DNA of 64,000 nucleotides from Erodium maritimum (taxonomy: Eukaryota; Streptophyta; Magnoliopsida; Geraniales; Geraniaceae): assembly GCA_963921825.1 (NCBI GenBank), contig OY997596.1, positions 37,439,932 to 37,503,931 on the forward strand, read 5' to 3'. Every line of letters begins with the position of its first letter. Position 1 is the stretch's first letter. A program made the position numbers and the translations under genes. The notes under the pieces are model-generated. The model saw only the letters and a program-made list of their open reading frames with translations. It was not told the DNA's origin and searched no databases. Shown piece by piece: positions 1-11,174 of this stretch.

Positions 1-415
1 AGAAGCGGCACTGGGAGAGCTGGATCTGGATCAGACAACGACATGAGAGCGTCGCCGTGGTGGGGGTCTCGCTGGACGGAGACCGCAAGCTGGTGGATGT
101 CCTCTACATGAGGTTGAATCTGGTCGGAGGGCATCATTTCCGGCCTGGGATCACGTGGAATGGAGAGATCCGGCGTCGTAGAGGTAGAAACGATCGTGGT
201 TGACGGAGGGAGGGCGATGGTGGCGCTGAAGACACGAGCAACTGCGGCGGAAGAACATAGAGAAGAGAAACAGCGTCGGGCACGGGGCGGCTGATGAGCG
301 GTGATGATGGTGAGGGGGAGAGAGACAGTGGTCGGAGAGGTAGGTAACGACGACGGCGGCGAACACTAAATAAGGTAGAGAGGAACCTCACCTGGAGGTG
401 TGTCCAAAAGTTCAA
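1..415. other. GC-rich edge segment, possible partial gene or retroelement 5' region
   Basis: This stretch is much richer in G and C than the AT-rich DNA that follows at 416. On the minus strand a low-complexity Ser/Pro/Arg-rich frame is open over 134-415, and another minus frame beginning near 139 stays open to the window edge. On the plus strand a frame is open from the edge to about 198. No domain is recognisable in any of them. The Ser/Pro/Arg-rich minus frame resembles the 5' parts of the LINE derivatives elsewhere in the window (for example 32746-33579), so an edge-truncated retroelement is as likely as a host exon. I assign no function. Confidence 0.3.
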
Positions 416-1151
416 ATCTTAGTATCAATGTTAAGTTCATTTTTTTGTTAATATATAATTTAAATGAAAAATGTGTGTTACTATTATCACAAAATTTGAG
501 AAAGATATAAATTTAGCTCGAGTATACGTATGAAACTATTGTTTTATTTTTATTTTTTTTGAAAGGAGAAACTATTGTTTTATCGTTTTGACTGCAATTG
601 TGTACACTAAAATTAGTTGAAAATCGTTTCAAAAAAAAAACATTAGTTGAAAATGAAGTCAATTTTGCGTGTGAAAAGGGGTGGCAAATAAAAAGTTAAA
701 AATAGCGCACTCGTAGTCGTAGTGTGCCATAGTTATCATGGCATAAATTTTTCCACAATAAAAATAAAAAAGGTGACGCTTCTAATCTAAGGTTGCTAGT
801 TGATACTTGATAGGATGGTTCTTTGCATGCTCCACAGATATTAGCTATAGCCTATAGCTAAGGGGTCCATTGTCACTGTTTGGGTCCCGGGAATTATAAA
901 GATATTCAAACATGTTGCTTGTAATCAATGAAAACGATTCCACCCAAACTCACCTCCAAACCCGCTCACCACCACCCATTACAGTATAACATCCTCACTG
1001 TTTCTTTATCCTTCACCATCCAATCACAATTAAGATTCCTATAAAGGCATGTATTATTGAGAGATTAATGTGGATGTAGTGAATTTTAATTTAACTTGTA
1101 TATATCTCCTAAGATTTTAGAGTTCAAAAGTGAAGGAAAAGATAACAAACT
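416..1151. other. AT-rich spacer, nothing recognised
   Basis: This is AT-rich intergenic DNA with homopolymer runs and no open frame, inverted repeat or terminal motif that I could support. Confidence 0.6.
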
Positions 1152-1238
1152 AACTAGTCAAACATCTCTCTCATTTTCAATGTATCTCTTTCTATCCGAT
1201 CATGTGTTCCGGTCCTTTCTTATCTTCATACGTGTTAT

Positions 1239-3520
1239 TTTTTGTTGATCGACAAAGACATAATTAATTAATTTCTTCTGAGGTAGAAAAGATTACAGAT
1301 ACAAAAAATGCAACCAAGCTAAAGGTTGCGTGAGAAAAGTAGTGTAGAGGAGCTTAGAGAAGCTTAACACTGTAAGCTAAACTAGAAGAGCCAAGAGAAA
1401 CAACTAATCAAACTATAAGTAGAAACACAAATAATGCATGCAAGGAGCCGAGGTAGTGCCAAAGTAAATCATGGAGGGTAGGCCAAACGGGTTGTAGTTG
1501 TTAAATGTTTCAGAGTTTGATGAGATTATTGAGAAGACTAGTCTGAGTTTGCAAGAAAATTACTGGTAGCAAGAGTTTCAGATGTGGATTGCCTTCTGCA
1601 AAATTGGAGTTGTAACTGCAAAATGAGATCGGTCTTGCAGAGCCTTTTGGGAAATTTGTAGCAGGTTTTAGTAACTGGACTTGCAGAAACAAGTGGGAAG
1701 TGGCCTGAAATGAGCCTTGAGGTTCAAGCCAAATGAAGCAAACGGTTGCTTGCCGTGCAAGGTAAGTATTGAAGCATAGACCCTTAGTAGAAAGAGCATG
1801 CACAAGAGAGAAATAGCAGCATCAACAGCAAAACAAACCAAAATAAAAATAATCAAACCTAAAAAAGAGTTGAGACTACCCTCACACAAAGAAAGCAAGA
1901 AAGAGGAAACCCCCACACACCAAGCAAAGAGAAGATGAACAGCAAAGGGAACCTTACCAAACCTCACCAGCACTCCCCACCAAATATATCAAGATTTTAC
2001 CAGGGTTGTAGCTCCAATCAAGAAAGGAGAAATGATAGGTAGTGTCAAAGTAGGCCCATTCCCAGCTATATGTGGTGTTCAAAACCGTTGTGAAAATTGT
2101 TGCAGCTGATTCAGATAAGTCTTTGAAGAGTAGGGAGTTTCTTGAGAGCTATAGATGCTAGAGCATTGCTTGAAGGATTTTATACCAGGTTCTTCTAAAT
2201 CTTGCAGGAACCAGAAACCCCCAGGAGCCAAAAATGGATTTGAGATCTGAAGGACAGACCCAAACCAGTCCCCTCCAAGCTATAATCATATTCAGAACCT
2301 CCCAAGCCTTTGTACAATGTAGTAATATATGTGCTCCATCCTCAAAATCCCAGTTACAATGTTGACAGATGGGCTCTTGAAACGATAAATTCATCCCCCT
2401 ACCCTCTAAAAAACATTTTGAGGGGATAGCATCAAGGCAGGCCAACCAACAAAATGCTGAAATCTTTGAAGGTATGCCAGGAATCCAAAGGTGTTTGGTC
2501 CAATTTTGTGTAGTGTTGTCCTGAGTAGAAAGCAAATTATACATCTTGTGCATTGAGAAGCCTTTCACATCTGAAGACCAGATCAATTTATCATGTCCCA
2601 ATGTCAGGACTGTGACATTCAGTATTGCACAGAGGCAGCCCCATTCAAGCAACTCCCATCCTCTACCATCTCTTCTCATATTAAGATCCCAACATGAGTC
2701 ATCCCACAAATCAGCAATGACAGAGGTTTTTGAGTTGGCAAGTAGATAAATTCTTGGGAACAAGAATCTGAAGGATAACTCCCCCCACCAAATATCCTCC
2801 CAAAAATGAATTCTTGTTCGCCTCCACAAAGAGCATGATAGACCTTTTTTCCCAAATAAGTCAGCAAAATTCAGATCATTAAATAGTGAGATGATGTGAG
2901 AAAAGAAGCTTGAACCTCCTAGTTCATTAAAGTAGCTGAGATCCCAATCAGATGACCTGCCACCATATCTTGCACAGATGATCTGTTTCCATAGAGAGTT
3001 TTCTTCAAGAATAAATCTCCACCACCATTTAGCAAGGAGAGCAATGTTCATCCATTTGAGGTTCTTAATTCCAAGGCCTCCCTCAGACCTTTGTTTACAC
3101 ACTTGGTGCCAACTCACTTTGCAAAAAAACTCTGGAAGGAGCTGCCTCATGCCATAAAAATCTTCTCTGCCAAGATTCCAAGGACTTAATAACAGATTTT
3201 GGAGCTTTCAGGAGGGAGAGGAAGAAGATAGGGAGTGCACTTAAGGTGGTCTTTATCAGTGTGATCCTGCCACCAAAAGTTAAGGTTTTGGCTTGCCAAA
3301 GACCAAGGGATTTTTTGAAATTCTCAATGATTGGCTCCCAAGTAATCATTCTTCTAGGGTTTGAGCCTAACATGAATCCCAAGTATTTAAAAGGTAGGTG
3401 ATCAACTGTGCAGGAAAGTAATGCAGCAAAGGTCTGAGCCTCTTCTAGAGTTAAATTCATAGGGATGATAGCTGACTTGTGATAGTTGACTTTCAAGCCT
3501 GCAGCTAGTTTAAACATTTC
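1239..3520 (-). mobile_element. 5'-truncated L1-type LINE
   Basis: The element is flanked by the 12-bp duplication CATACGTGTTAT at 1227-1238 and 3521-3532. Its 3' end is on the left: a T run at 1238-1243 is the poly(A) tail read from the minus strand. The right part encodes the C-terminal half of ORF2 (reverse-transcriptase tail and zf-RVT region), followed by about 0.7 kb of 3' untranslated sequence at 1239-1955. The 5' part of ORF2, the endonuclease and all of ORF1 are missing, as expected for truncation during target-primed reverse transcription. It is related to the LINE at 33756-61597, with which it shares the IYLLANSK and GAHILLHC motifs. Confidence 0.88.
1956..3520 (-). pseudogene. LINE ORF2 C-terminal fragment (RT tail, zf-RVT)
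   Basis: The frame 3523-3095 reads into the end of the reverse-transcriptase domain (KYLGFMLGS, FGGRITLIK, SWQRRFLW), and 3150-2158 continues through GGLGIKNL and WEDIWWG to the zinc-binding region (CQHCNWDFEDGAHILLHC). The two pieces are in different frames. After ILQAML the minus strand has two TAG stops where the related LINE has Trp-type sequence, and the same frame then continues to a stop near 1956. This fragment lacks the catalytic part of reverse transcriptase and the endonuclease, so it could not act alone. The protein family is certain; this copy is dead. Confidence 0.85.
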
Positions 3521-4340
3521 CATACGTGTTATAATTATCGTATTTGAAGCTTTTTTGATCTATTTCCCTATATGGGTCGACATATTTGATTTTGTTTTTT
3601 CTTTTTTTGCATGACTTAGGGTCGGTGCTTGTATGGATTTGCTCTCTGGTATGTTGTGTAGGTCCGACGTGTTGTCAGGCGGCCTTAAGGTGGCTCACAT
3701 CTACTTTAGCTTGGGAAGTAGCATCAACAAAACAAAGCTTGGAAGCGACGGACATGAGTATTAATGATCGCAAGACGCAGATGAGAAGGAACGTCCCCCT
3801 CCCCAATCCTTTCTCCTGCGGACCTCCTCGGCTACATGACGTTCTCCGTCCCTAAGGGCTTCCTTCGCGGGACTAGCGAGTATTTTAAGCGCCACAGGTC
3901 CACCCGAGTTGAGCCAGGAGAAAGTAATAGATGCACATACTCACGAGAATAGGGTCAGATCCCCTAAATATACACCTGGAATAGTCATCGTTGGTATGGT
4001 ATTTTATGTGTATTACTAAATTTTCCAATCGGAAAGAAAAGCATCTAGTGTTTTTGCAATCTCGAGCGCTAATACACCTGACCGTAATCTGAATCTGAAG
4101 AGATATCGTCTAAATCATGTATTCGATACTCTGTCTCTTTCGTGATCAATAAAATTGATATCGATTTGTTAAAAAACTAGTCAAACATCTAAAAGTTGAA
4201 AGAAAAACCAATCATACGAAGAATTTAACCCAAATATACAAATTGATTTTCTTATTTAAAATAATGTAATTCAATATTGAATCTAAAACAAACATGTAAA
4301 TGATTTTGCCCTTTAATAATGTACATGTCCCCAATTCATC

Positions 4341-4348
4341 TTATATAG
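4341..4348 (+). promoter_or_regulatory. TATA box of the DUF688-like gene
   Basis: TTATATAG lies 59 bases before the ATG at 4407 and 41 before the ATG at 4389. With the usual plant spacing of about 30 bases, transcription would start near 4372-4378, giving a short leader. Confidence 0.5.
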
Positions 4349-4406
4349 GCAGGCAAAGCCAAGTGCACACCACAAAAGAAGAGCTTACATGTTCCTCCCT
4401 TTCCAA

Positions 4407-5006
4407 ATGGACTCCTCACCTAAAGGCCTCCAAAACTCCACCGGCAAGAGCCCCTCCTCCGGCCGGCGGATTCCTTCCTCGTCCTCGTCCTCATCCTCCT
4501 CCTTCTCGTCGTGCTCGTCCTATCTCGTCGAGGAATCCTCCTCCCCCATCAGCCCGGTCACGCCTCTCCGGACGATCTCCAGTGTGCCATTTTCATGGGA
4601 AAAGTTGCCCGGAATTCCCAAGAAACAAGCATCCAATAGATTCAACGATGACTCCTCGTCGAACACACTCCTCCCGTTGCCTCCCTCCAAACCCGCCTTG
4701 AACTGCAACAAGAAGACGATCAAGGATCAGCAACAAGACCCATTCTTTGCTGCGCTTGTAGTATGTTCAAAGCAAGACCAAGATCAAGAAAGTGGCGATT
4801 GTAGTACTACCAACAACAACAACAACATCGTCATTTGGAGCAACAAGGTCTCGAGAACAATAAGCGACAGGTTAGGTTTGGTCAATCTTTCATGTAAGAA
4901 CACATGTGTAGTGTCCGAATCAATCATCTATCTCCCAAGATCAACCAGAACACCTTCCAGTTACGATCTCATCGCTCGTCGTTCCCACCGGAATTACCAC
5001 CGGTGA
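4407..5006 (+). CDS. DUF688-like plant protein
   Basis: This is the only convincing host gene in the window. The frame runs without a break to TGA at 5004-5006. From the first in-frame ATG (4389) the product is 205 residues; I prefer the second ATG at 4407 (199 residues), which has a purine three bases upstream, G at +4 and better agreement with relatives starting MD or MDSS. In 205-residue numbering there is a Ser-rich stretch at 30-44, the diagnostic VPFSWEKLPGIPK at 66-78, an Asn run at 142-146, and a basic end rich in Arg and His. The VPF-WE-PG-PK motif is the hallmark of the plant DUF688 family, whose biochemical role is not known. No signal peptide or membrane segment is visible. The protein is shorter than many family members. 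No intron is needed. Confidence 0.75.
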   Translation: MDSSPKGLQNSTGKSPSSGRRIPSSSSSSSSSFSSCSSYLVEESSSPISPVTPLRTISSVPFSWEKLPGIPKKQASNRFNDDSSSNTLLPLPPSKPALNCNKKTIKDQQQDPFFAALVVCSKQDQDQESGDCSTTNNNNNIVIWSNKVSRTISDRLGLVNLSCKNTCVVSESIIYLPRSTRTPSSYDLIARRSHRNYHR

Positions 5007-5489
5007 TCGGAAAAAATTGTGTTACTTCAATTTGGTTGAGGTTTTCTTGTTGCAATGATTTATGTGGTAATACAAGTTAAGGTTTTGCCTGCAACTGTGG
5101 TTTTTTGATTAATGTTATTAAATTCAGGTGAATTATTCAGTTTGGTACCAAATGTACATAAATAAATGGTAGGTTGCTGTAATTCATGTGATGTGGTGAC
5201 ATAATGAGTAAGGATTACATCGTCCCATGTGACTTGTGAGATCGTATTGTGTCGGATAAAGATTGAGAACGACACTAATTTAATACCCATTTATTTCCTG
5301 ATTAATTGGTTGCTGATCTTCTCCTACACATCAATACGTGTTTTGATAAAATGTTGATTTATACTAGGTATGATTTGTTTGGAATAAATATCAAGATGCA
5401 TTGCTGATAAAAAGTTAATTTACACGAGCTAGATACCATTTTTCATAGAACAATAAACCAGATGTAGGGGTATCATTGCATCTACCGTT
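5007..5489. other. 3' flank of the DUF688-like gene and spacer
   Basis: This is AT-rich sequence with a possible polyadenylation signal AATAAA near 5161. It contains no other gene or repeat that I can support. Confidence 0.45.
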
Positions 5490-5545
5490 TTTTTTTTTAT
5501 CAGCAAAGACATATTAATTCCTTTGCCTCCTCTATACTTTTTTTC
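5490..5545 (-). mobile_element. Short LINE 3' tail remnant
   Basis: A run of T followed by ATCAGCAAAGACATATTAAT matches the tail at about 6101-6125, where a T run precedes ATCAGCAAAGCATATTAT. This is the plant LINE 3' end read from the minus strand (GCTTTGCTGAT plus poly(A)). Only about 50 bases are recognisable, so it is either a very short truncated insertion or an eroded remnant. No target duplication was found. Confidence 0.45.
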
Positions 5546-5709
5546 TCCTTCTCCCGCGTCTGTTTATTCTGAGGCTAGTCTATTCGTGCGTATCTTAAAC
5601 GTCAGTCTACTCGGTCTTAATTTTGTAACTTAATAAAATAATTGAAAATGCATAATGAAAACGTGTTATAACCCTTCAATTTCTCTTGTTTATCTTGTCC
5701 ATAGTATCA

Positions 5710-7905
5710 TTATCATCATTTTTTGTGGGGTTCCCTCAGTCTACCTCTCGGTTAGGGTCGGTAGAGTCGATTTTTCAAGGTGATCAAAGTTTGTGTTGAA
5801 GATTATCTGCTCTTCAATGAGCAGTGGTATTGGGCGATTACGTTGGTGGCTCAAATACACTTCGGTTTAACTATCAATATTGACGAAACATAGCCTGAAG
5901 GCGGTAGGCATGATTCATAAAGATCGGAGAAGGCTCCCAAGAAGGAGTGAAATGCAGAGGAGGATCTACGTCCAGCTCTAATCCCGATTGGTCAACCAAT
6001 CGCACTCCTCCACCAGTTATTAATATCTGGTCAAGTAGCACAATTCCAACAGAACATACATGGTCCTCCTCTGAAGACCAAGCAATAGTTAAGCATTTTC
6101 ACTTTTTTTTTTATCAGCAAAGCATATTATAAAAGAACCTCTCACGAGGCGGAAAAGATTACAACAAGAATCCAGCTACAGATTTAAACAAAAAACCAAA
6201 CCCAAGTAGGACACATCCTGCATAGACTGAACCACAAATGAATGAAGGTCCCTGCCTACATAAACAGAACCACTGATAAAATGAAGTTCTAAAAATTAGA
6301 ATTACTACCAAGAAGCCCTGAGAACAGACGAAAACAAGCACACTGAAAAAACAAATTAAGGTCTAAGCACCAAATTTAACTACTTGAAGCGCAATTTTGA
6401 AATCAGTCCTAAAGACCAGATTTACCAACCATTAAGCACAGATTAACCTAAAACTCTATCAACCCTAGTCACCCCTACCCTGATTCAGTTCCGAATTTAC
6501 AGCTACTCCAATCTCACAAATCAGTAAGCATAGCATAGAGTTGAAAGATCTGGCTGGCGGCCAGCACCACGTTCGACCGAGAAAATCCGGACTTAGTCAT
6601 CCGAACCCCCCAAATCAAAAATAATAACCAGGGACATCTGTAGGCAAATGTCATGTGCCTTCGCCGGCGACCAGCACCGAGATCCGACGAGGCCAGACCA
6701 CCAAAGTGGTCGGGAACACCAGAATCGCCTTGATAGAATAGAGATGATGGGGATGGAGTAGAAACCGAAAAGAACTAGAGCACGGAAGAGGAACCATACC
6801 ACCCTCAGCCAAAACCCTAGATCAGACAGCTCCTCCTAGCAACGAACCGATCTGCTACCACACGGCCTCACGCACCCCTACTTTCGCCGGAGTGTCCCTG
6901 AGCAGAGACACCCGAGTCTCTGACCACTCCGACATGCTGCAGGTGAGGGGCAACTGTGACACTCGCGCGACAGCAGCATCATACGACTTCGAACTCATGT
7001 CAAGTCCTCTTGACGCTCCAGCCAGCACCGAGAACGCGGGAAGAGCACCAGACTTTCATCCATACCTGAGCCAAGAGAGCGGGGCTATGGATATGACCTT
7101 GGGAAGCTCGAACAGGCCGGAAAAACCTGTTGCGCCACCAGGGAGGTCCAGGGCTTGAGGACGGCGGACCAAGGCGGCGGAGCATGATCAGAACCCGTAA
7201 ATTTGGCATGGCGAGCCCAGATCTACGAGTAGAGCCCCAAAGGACTCCGATCCACTAGGAACAAAGCCAGATCGAAAGGTCACCGAGAAGAACAACGGAA
7301 GGAAGCCAAGTACCAGCGAGCAAGGGAAGAAGGAAGGAGGGTAGTAAGGGGCAAAGCCACTCGGCGGCGATATCTACCTCAGATCCAGGACTATCAACCC
7401 CTAATAAGACGGAGAAGAAAAGTGTCCCACTTCCAAATCTATTGTGATATGGCACCGGCAAGGCTGAAATGAGGGGAAGAGGAAAGAGGGTAGAACAGAA
7501 GGAGAAAAGGGGATCGACTGAAGTTGGGGAGGTAGGGGAAGAATAAGGAGAAAAGAGGGGTGGCAGTGACCTCGGTGGCCGAAGCCACGACGGCACAGCC
7601 GCGAGCGGTGGTGGCGAGGGTTAGGTTACAGAGAGGTTGGAGAGAGTTTAGAGAGAGAAGAGTTAAGCACTTTTACTTATATCAGATCGAGCCGGGATTG
7701 GTGTTTACGTTATAGTCTATCATCTCAATTCGAGGATTCCCAATTTGTTTTTGTTAAAAGGTCAACGAACAACGCCTCTCACTAGCTTTCTAGAGAGGTT
7801 CGTTCTATACCTGTCTTTTTGTGGCCGGGCCAATCTTTGCCACGTGCATTTATCTGTATTCTCTTCGTAGAAAATTAGTTGAATAAAACCTTTATTTCGA
7901 TAAAA
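5710..7905 (+). mobile_element. Plus-strand LINE-type fragment, second copy of the 1168-4174 family
   Basis: The block 5740-5940 resembles 3630-3800 in order and wording (the TTAGGGTCGGT core, a GGTGGCTCA block, and a CATGA-then-GATCG block). The right end near 7880-7905 is a poly(A)-type tail after a GAATAAAA-like sequence, as in the first copy. A minus-strand element (6104-7660) interrupts it. The left boundary is approximate because I found no flanking duplication. No coding capacity is visible. Confidence 0.5.
6104..7660 (-). mobile_element. RT-less LINE derivative
   Basis: The left end is a T run at about 6103-6112 followed by ATCAGCAAAGC, the minus-strand poly(A) tail and LINE 3' terminus. 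The flanks carry an imperfect duplication: AGTTAAGCATTTTCACT at 6087-6103 and AGTTAAGCACTTTTACT at 7661-7676. The interior, read on the minus strand, starts with a CT-rich leader (7650-7560), then has GC-rich coding-like sequence without a recognisable domain (about 7600-6600), then an AT-rich 3' region. No reverse transcriptase is present. It appears to be a non-autonomous LINE derivative inserted into the plus-strand fragment 5710-7905. Confidence 0.65.
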
Positions 7906-8076
7906 AAAACATACAAAAAAATCTGATCGGGTTAAGTTTGGTAAGATCCCACGATAGCTTTTAATTTTCCATCGTGGAGCCCAAATATGCTTCTATCATG
8001 GTTGATACATTTGTTTGCTCCAATTCCTCATACCATTGCCGATACTCTCATAAAGCCTTTCACGTAATAATATTAT

Positions 8077-9638
8077 GGGTTAAATATTGAAACTTACTCT
8101 TACGTTTTGATCACGAACACTACACTACCTATGTTTGAAAAATGAAATATACCACTTCCGTTAATTTTTAGTCTGATGTGGCATTCATATTTTTTTAAAT
8201 ACCAAAACTACCCTCGTCCATTTTGAACCTTGTCTTCAAAGGACTTGGAATCCCCAGTTTGCCCTCCTTCACTTTGCTCACAGTGAAGCTTATCTTCTCC
8301 ACACAAGCATCTCATCTCTCACAGTCGCTACTTTCTCACGCGCACTTGCTCAAAGTGAAGCTAAACTTAATCTAATGTTTTTCATTTTCCACATCTCATC
8401 CAAACACAAACCAATCTCAACCCCAATTTCAATAATCATGTTCAACCCCATCTCCAGTTGCGGCGTGCTCAGCCCCGACGAAGTCGAACCACAACGGCAG
8501 ATTCATGGCGAAGGAGCGGCGACATCACGGCGACACTGGTCTGCATGTGGGTCGGCGATGGATTCACAACACCGGTCTTGTGTATGTGGCTTTATCTGAT
8601 GTTCAATACGGCCACACCATCGTCTCGGTCCACGAGATCCTTTCTCTGGCGAGACACACATGGCCGCCGCACGGAACAAGGAAGAACACGAGCTCGTACG
8701 CAGTCCAGATTCGGTGGTTGTGCCTGGTCCAACGTCCTCGTCAACGAGGTCTTCGTCTCCGTAGATATTCAGTCGACTCACCTACATCCTTAAGCAACAG
8801 ATCTGCGAGTCCACAACGATTTCTTCGATTTGTTGCTCCCTGTTCAAAATCCATGACATCACGGCGTGTCTGCGACTTCACGATGCCCTATTCTTTGATT
8901 TTTATGCGACTTGAAGAAGCCACGGAAAATCTAGGGACGATGATGAAAGGGCTCGACGAAGAACACGAAAGGGATCAATTTTTTTTTTTGGATTTTAATG
9001 TTGCAATTCCATGTTAAAAGCTTAATGAACACAAGATGGGTGGAGATATGCAATTCCAGTTTTGTTATGAATCTGCAAATTCGGTGGTGATCATTTGCAA
9101 TTTTTGAACGATCTGTTTAGTTTTGAATCTGGCTAGTTCTTGAGGGTTACAGACTTGGAAGAGATTAGGTAAAAGTATATTAGGAAAGTAATATTAATCA
9201 AATAAATATAGGTTTAAGGCATTGTTTTTTTTTTTTGAAATACAACAAATCCTTTTGGAAAAAGCTATTGTAAATAATTAATAGTATCGATTAAATAAAA
9301 AATTGCAGAAATTTATAAAATTAAAGAAAATCATTTTTTAGAAAAAAAATAAAAAATAATGAATATTTATGAATAAAATAATACATAAATTATATTATTA
9401 AGAATTAAATAATAAATAATAAGTCATTGAGATGAAGAAGGATAAAGTAGTCTTTCAATTCATATAAGTAATTTAATTCAAATTCAAAAGGGCAAACTGG
9501 TCATTACACATCATTCTATTAGTTTTTGCTAACAGAATCACGCACGTAATAGTTTAGGTATGACAAAATTCATTTTCCAAACATAGATAGTGTAGTGTTC
9601 GTGACCAATACATAAGAGTAAGTTTCAATATTTAACCC
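8077..9638. mobile_element. Mutator-like element with 9-bp target duplication
   Basis: The ends are inverted repeats of about 73 bp beginning GGGTTAAATATTGAAACTTA, with about five mismatches between arms, and the 9-bp duplication TAATATTAT flanks them at 8068-8076 and 9639-9647. Long terminal repeats with a 9-bp duplication are typical of the Mutator superfamily. No transposase is encoded. The middle (about 8230-8980) is GC-richer than the ends and holds open frames without a recognised domain, as in Pack-MULEs that have captured gene pieces. The right interior (9200-9480) is AT-rich. The boundaries are firm; the capture is inferred. Confidence 0.85.
8505..9017 (+). other. Open frame in the Mutator-like element, unrecognised
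   Basis: This frame encodes 170 residues (from ATG near 8505 to TAA near 9017) and overlaps a 111-residue plus frame at 8458-8793. It is rich in Arg, His and Ser and I recognise no domain. It lies in the GC-richer interior of the element and could be a captured, rearranged exon or chance. I would not call it a gene without transcript evidence. Confidence 0.2.
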
Positions 9639-9717
9639 TAATATTATATATATAATTTTGAAACGTTCAACTGTTATGATGTTAGTAACACATTGAATTA
9701 ATAAGCACAACACTCTA

Positions 9718-10433
9718 CACTATACCATATTTTAACTAGGACGACTTCATAACAAATAAAGCCGCCCAAGATAATAACTTGTGCGACTTTTTACATTATG
9801 GTCGCACAAGTTGGTAACTACGACAGTGATATATCATATCGTCGTATAAGTAAAAACCATCACTGACCACAATGAATTCAGTCGCTCAGGATGGTAACTA
9901 CTGCGACCATATACTACACCATCACACTAGAATATAACTTATGCTACTGTGTAGCATACAATCACAATAGGAAGGCTTCTACTGCACTGTATTGTATACG
10001 GTCGCAATAAAGTCTATTTTTATGACTGTATACAATACATTCGCATTAAAAGGTAAGTACAACGACTTTATACATATGTCGTCGTAAAGGAAACAACTAC
10101 AACGACTATATGGATATTTTGTCCTTGTAGATGGTGTATTTAAATTTACACCCACTCAATTTTTCTGCTTAAATTATCCACACTAACCTCCTTCTTCTCT
10201 CCCAATGCTATTTACTTCTCACTTTTTTTGCATAAATTTATCTCTCACCACCCTTTTTCTTCTCTTTTCTCCAAAATTCTTCCGTTCTCTCAAAAATTTC
10301 ATCTACAAAAAAATTGTTGTTAAGGCACTCCACTACTTATATCTCAAGTAAGGTATGTTTCTTAACTCATTTGTCTTAGTTAGTTTGTTAGAGTTGAGTA
10401 AAATATATAGACTTAGATGAAATTTGAAGCCTG
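9718..10433. mobile_element. CACTA-like 5' terminal region
   Basis: The sequence starts CACTATACC at 9718, then has about ten short repeats of a TCGCAC/GTCGT-type motif in both orientations spaced 20-60 bases apart through 10130, which is the subterminal-repeat pattern of CACTA (En/Spm) transposons. It is followed by a CT-rich, leader-like stretch (10140-10360). The other end and any transposase are absent. Subterminal repeats are the main support. Confidence 0.5.
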
Positions 10434-10441
10434 CATTATTG

Positions 10442-11174
10442 TTACGTGGACTCATAACCCAGTCCATCCGGTCAACCCATCCAACCCGGTCCCAGTGGGT
10501 TTGCCCCCATGGGTTACGTGGACGGGCCAGAGTTCAAAAATATCAAACCCGGAGTGAGCGGTCTGGGTAGCGGATCCGTGACATGGTTTCCTACATAACC
10601 GGACCACCTGAATATGGTACACGTCCAAGGCCTAAGGCCACACTCTTATAAGTTTAATTATTTTTGCATATGAAGATGAAGATGAAGATTGATGGATGGA
10701 GATTTTAAAGATGATTACTAATTTTGTAATAGAACATGTTGTAGTTTTGTGTTGAACTCAACTTTCGTAATCGTAATCTGTTTTGGGTCAACTTGAACTC
10801 CCTATTTGACGTTTGTAATCCTTGAACCTTTGATAAAGTTTAAACAGTGTATGAAGTTTTTTCATCATTAAAAAGTGAATAAATTGAGAGCTTTTAAGCA
10901 CTCTTTAATGATTTTTTAATGTTTTTTTTTTGGATAAAGAAAAAAATATTTGAAAGTATATGTACTACTACTTACGGTTAATGTTATTAATTGTTATCAA
11001 ATTTGGGTGGATTGGTCCAACCCGGTAAACGGGCCCATAATCCGGACGGGCGGGTTCAAAGGTCCTTTTTTTGGGCCCGGGACCGGGAGTGGGTTAAATT
11101 TTTTCAACCCGGTCACTCCGGGTCGGTTCAAAATTTTTGCCACGGGGCCGGGGTCCGGCCCATGGACACCCCTA
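10442..11174. mobile_element. Degraded hAT element or fragment
   Basis: The right end, read inward, begins TAGGGGTGTCCATGGGCCGG, a common plant hAT terminus, followed by GGG/CCC-rich subterminal sequence (11030-11165). Similar GGG/CCC-rich sequence lies at 10460-10630 on the left, with an AT-rich middle. The left terminus is not clear. CATTATTG (10434-10441) and CCTTATTG (11175-11182) could be a mutated 8-bp duplication, but the right copy also belongs to the neighbouring repeat, so this is weak. No transposase is present. Confidence 0.5.

Larger units (their letters stand above)
1168..4174 (+). mobile_element. 5'-truncated plus-strand LINE fragment, split by a second LINE
   Basis: The 16-bp target duplication AACTAGTCAAACATCT occurs at 1152-1167 and again at 4175-4190. 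Just before the right copy is a short A tail, preceded by a tail-like sequence ending near 4174, which sets the orientation as plus. The minus-strand LINE at 1239-3520, with its own 12-bp duplication, lies inside. Without it the element is about 0.71 kb (1168-1238 plus 3533-4174). No reverse transcriptase is visible, so this is a 3' fragment of an L1-type element. The interior (roughly 3630-3800) resembles 5740-5940, so two diverged copies of one family are present. The matching target duplication makes the boundaries firm; the family assignment is inferred. Confidence 0.75.

Noticed and set aside
5490-5545. Independent SINE
   Set aside because: Only the LINE-type tail is present; no tRNA-like head or A/B boxes were seen.
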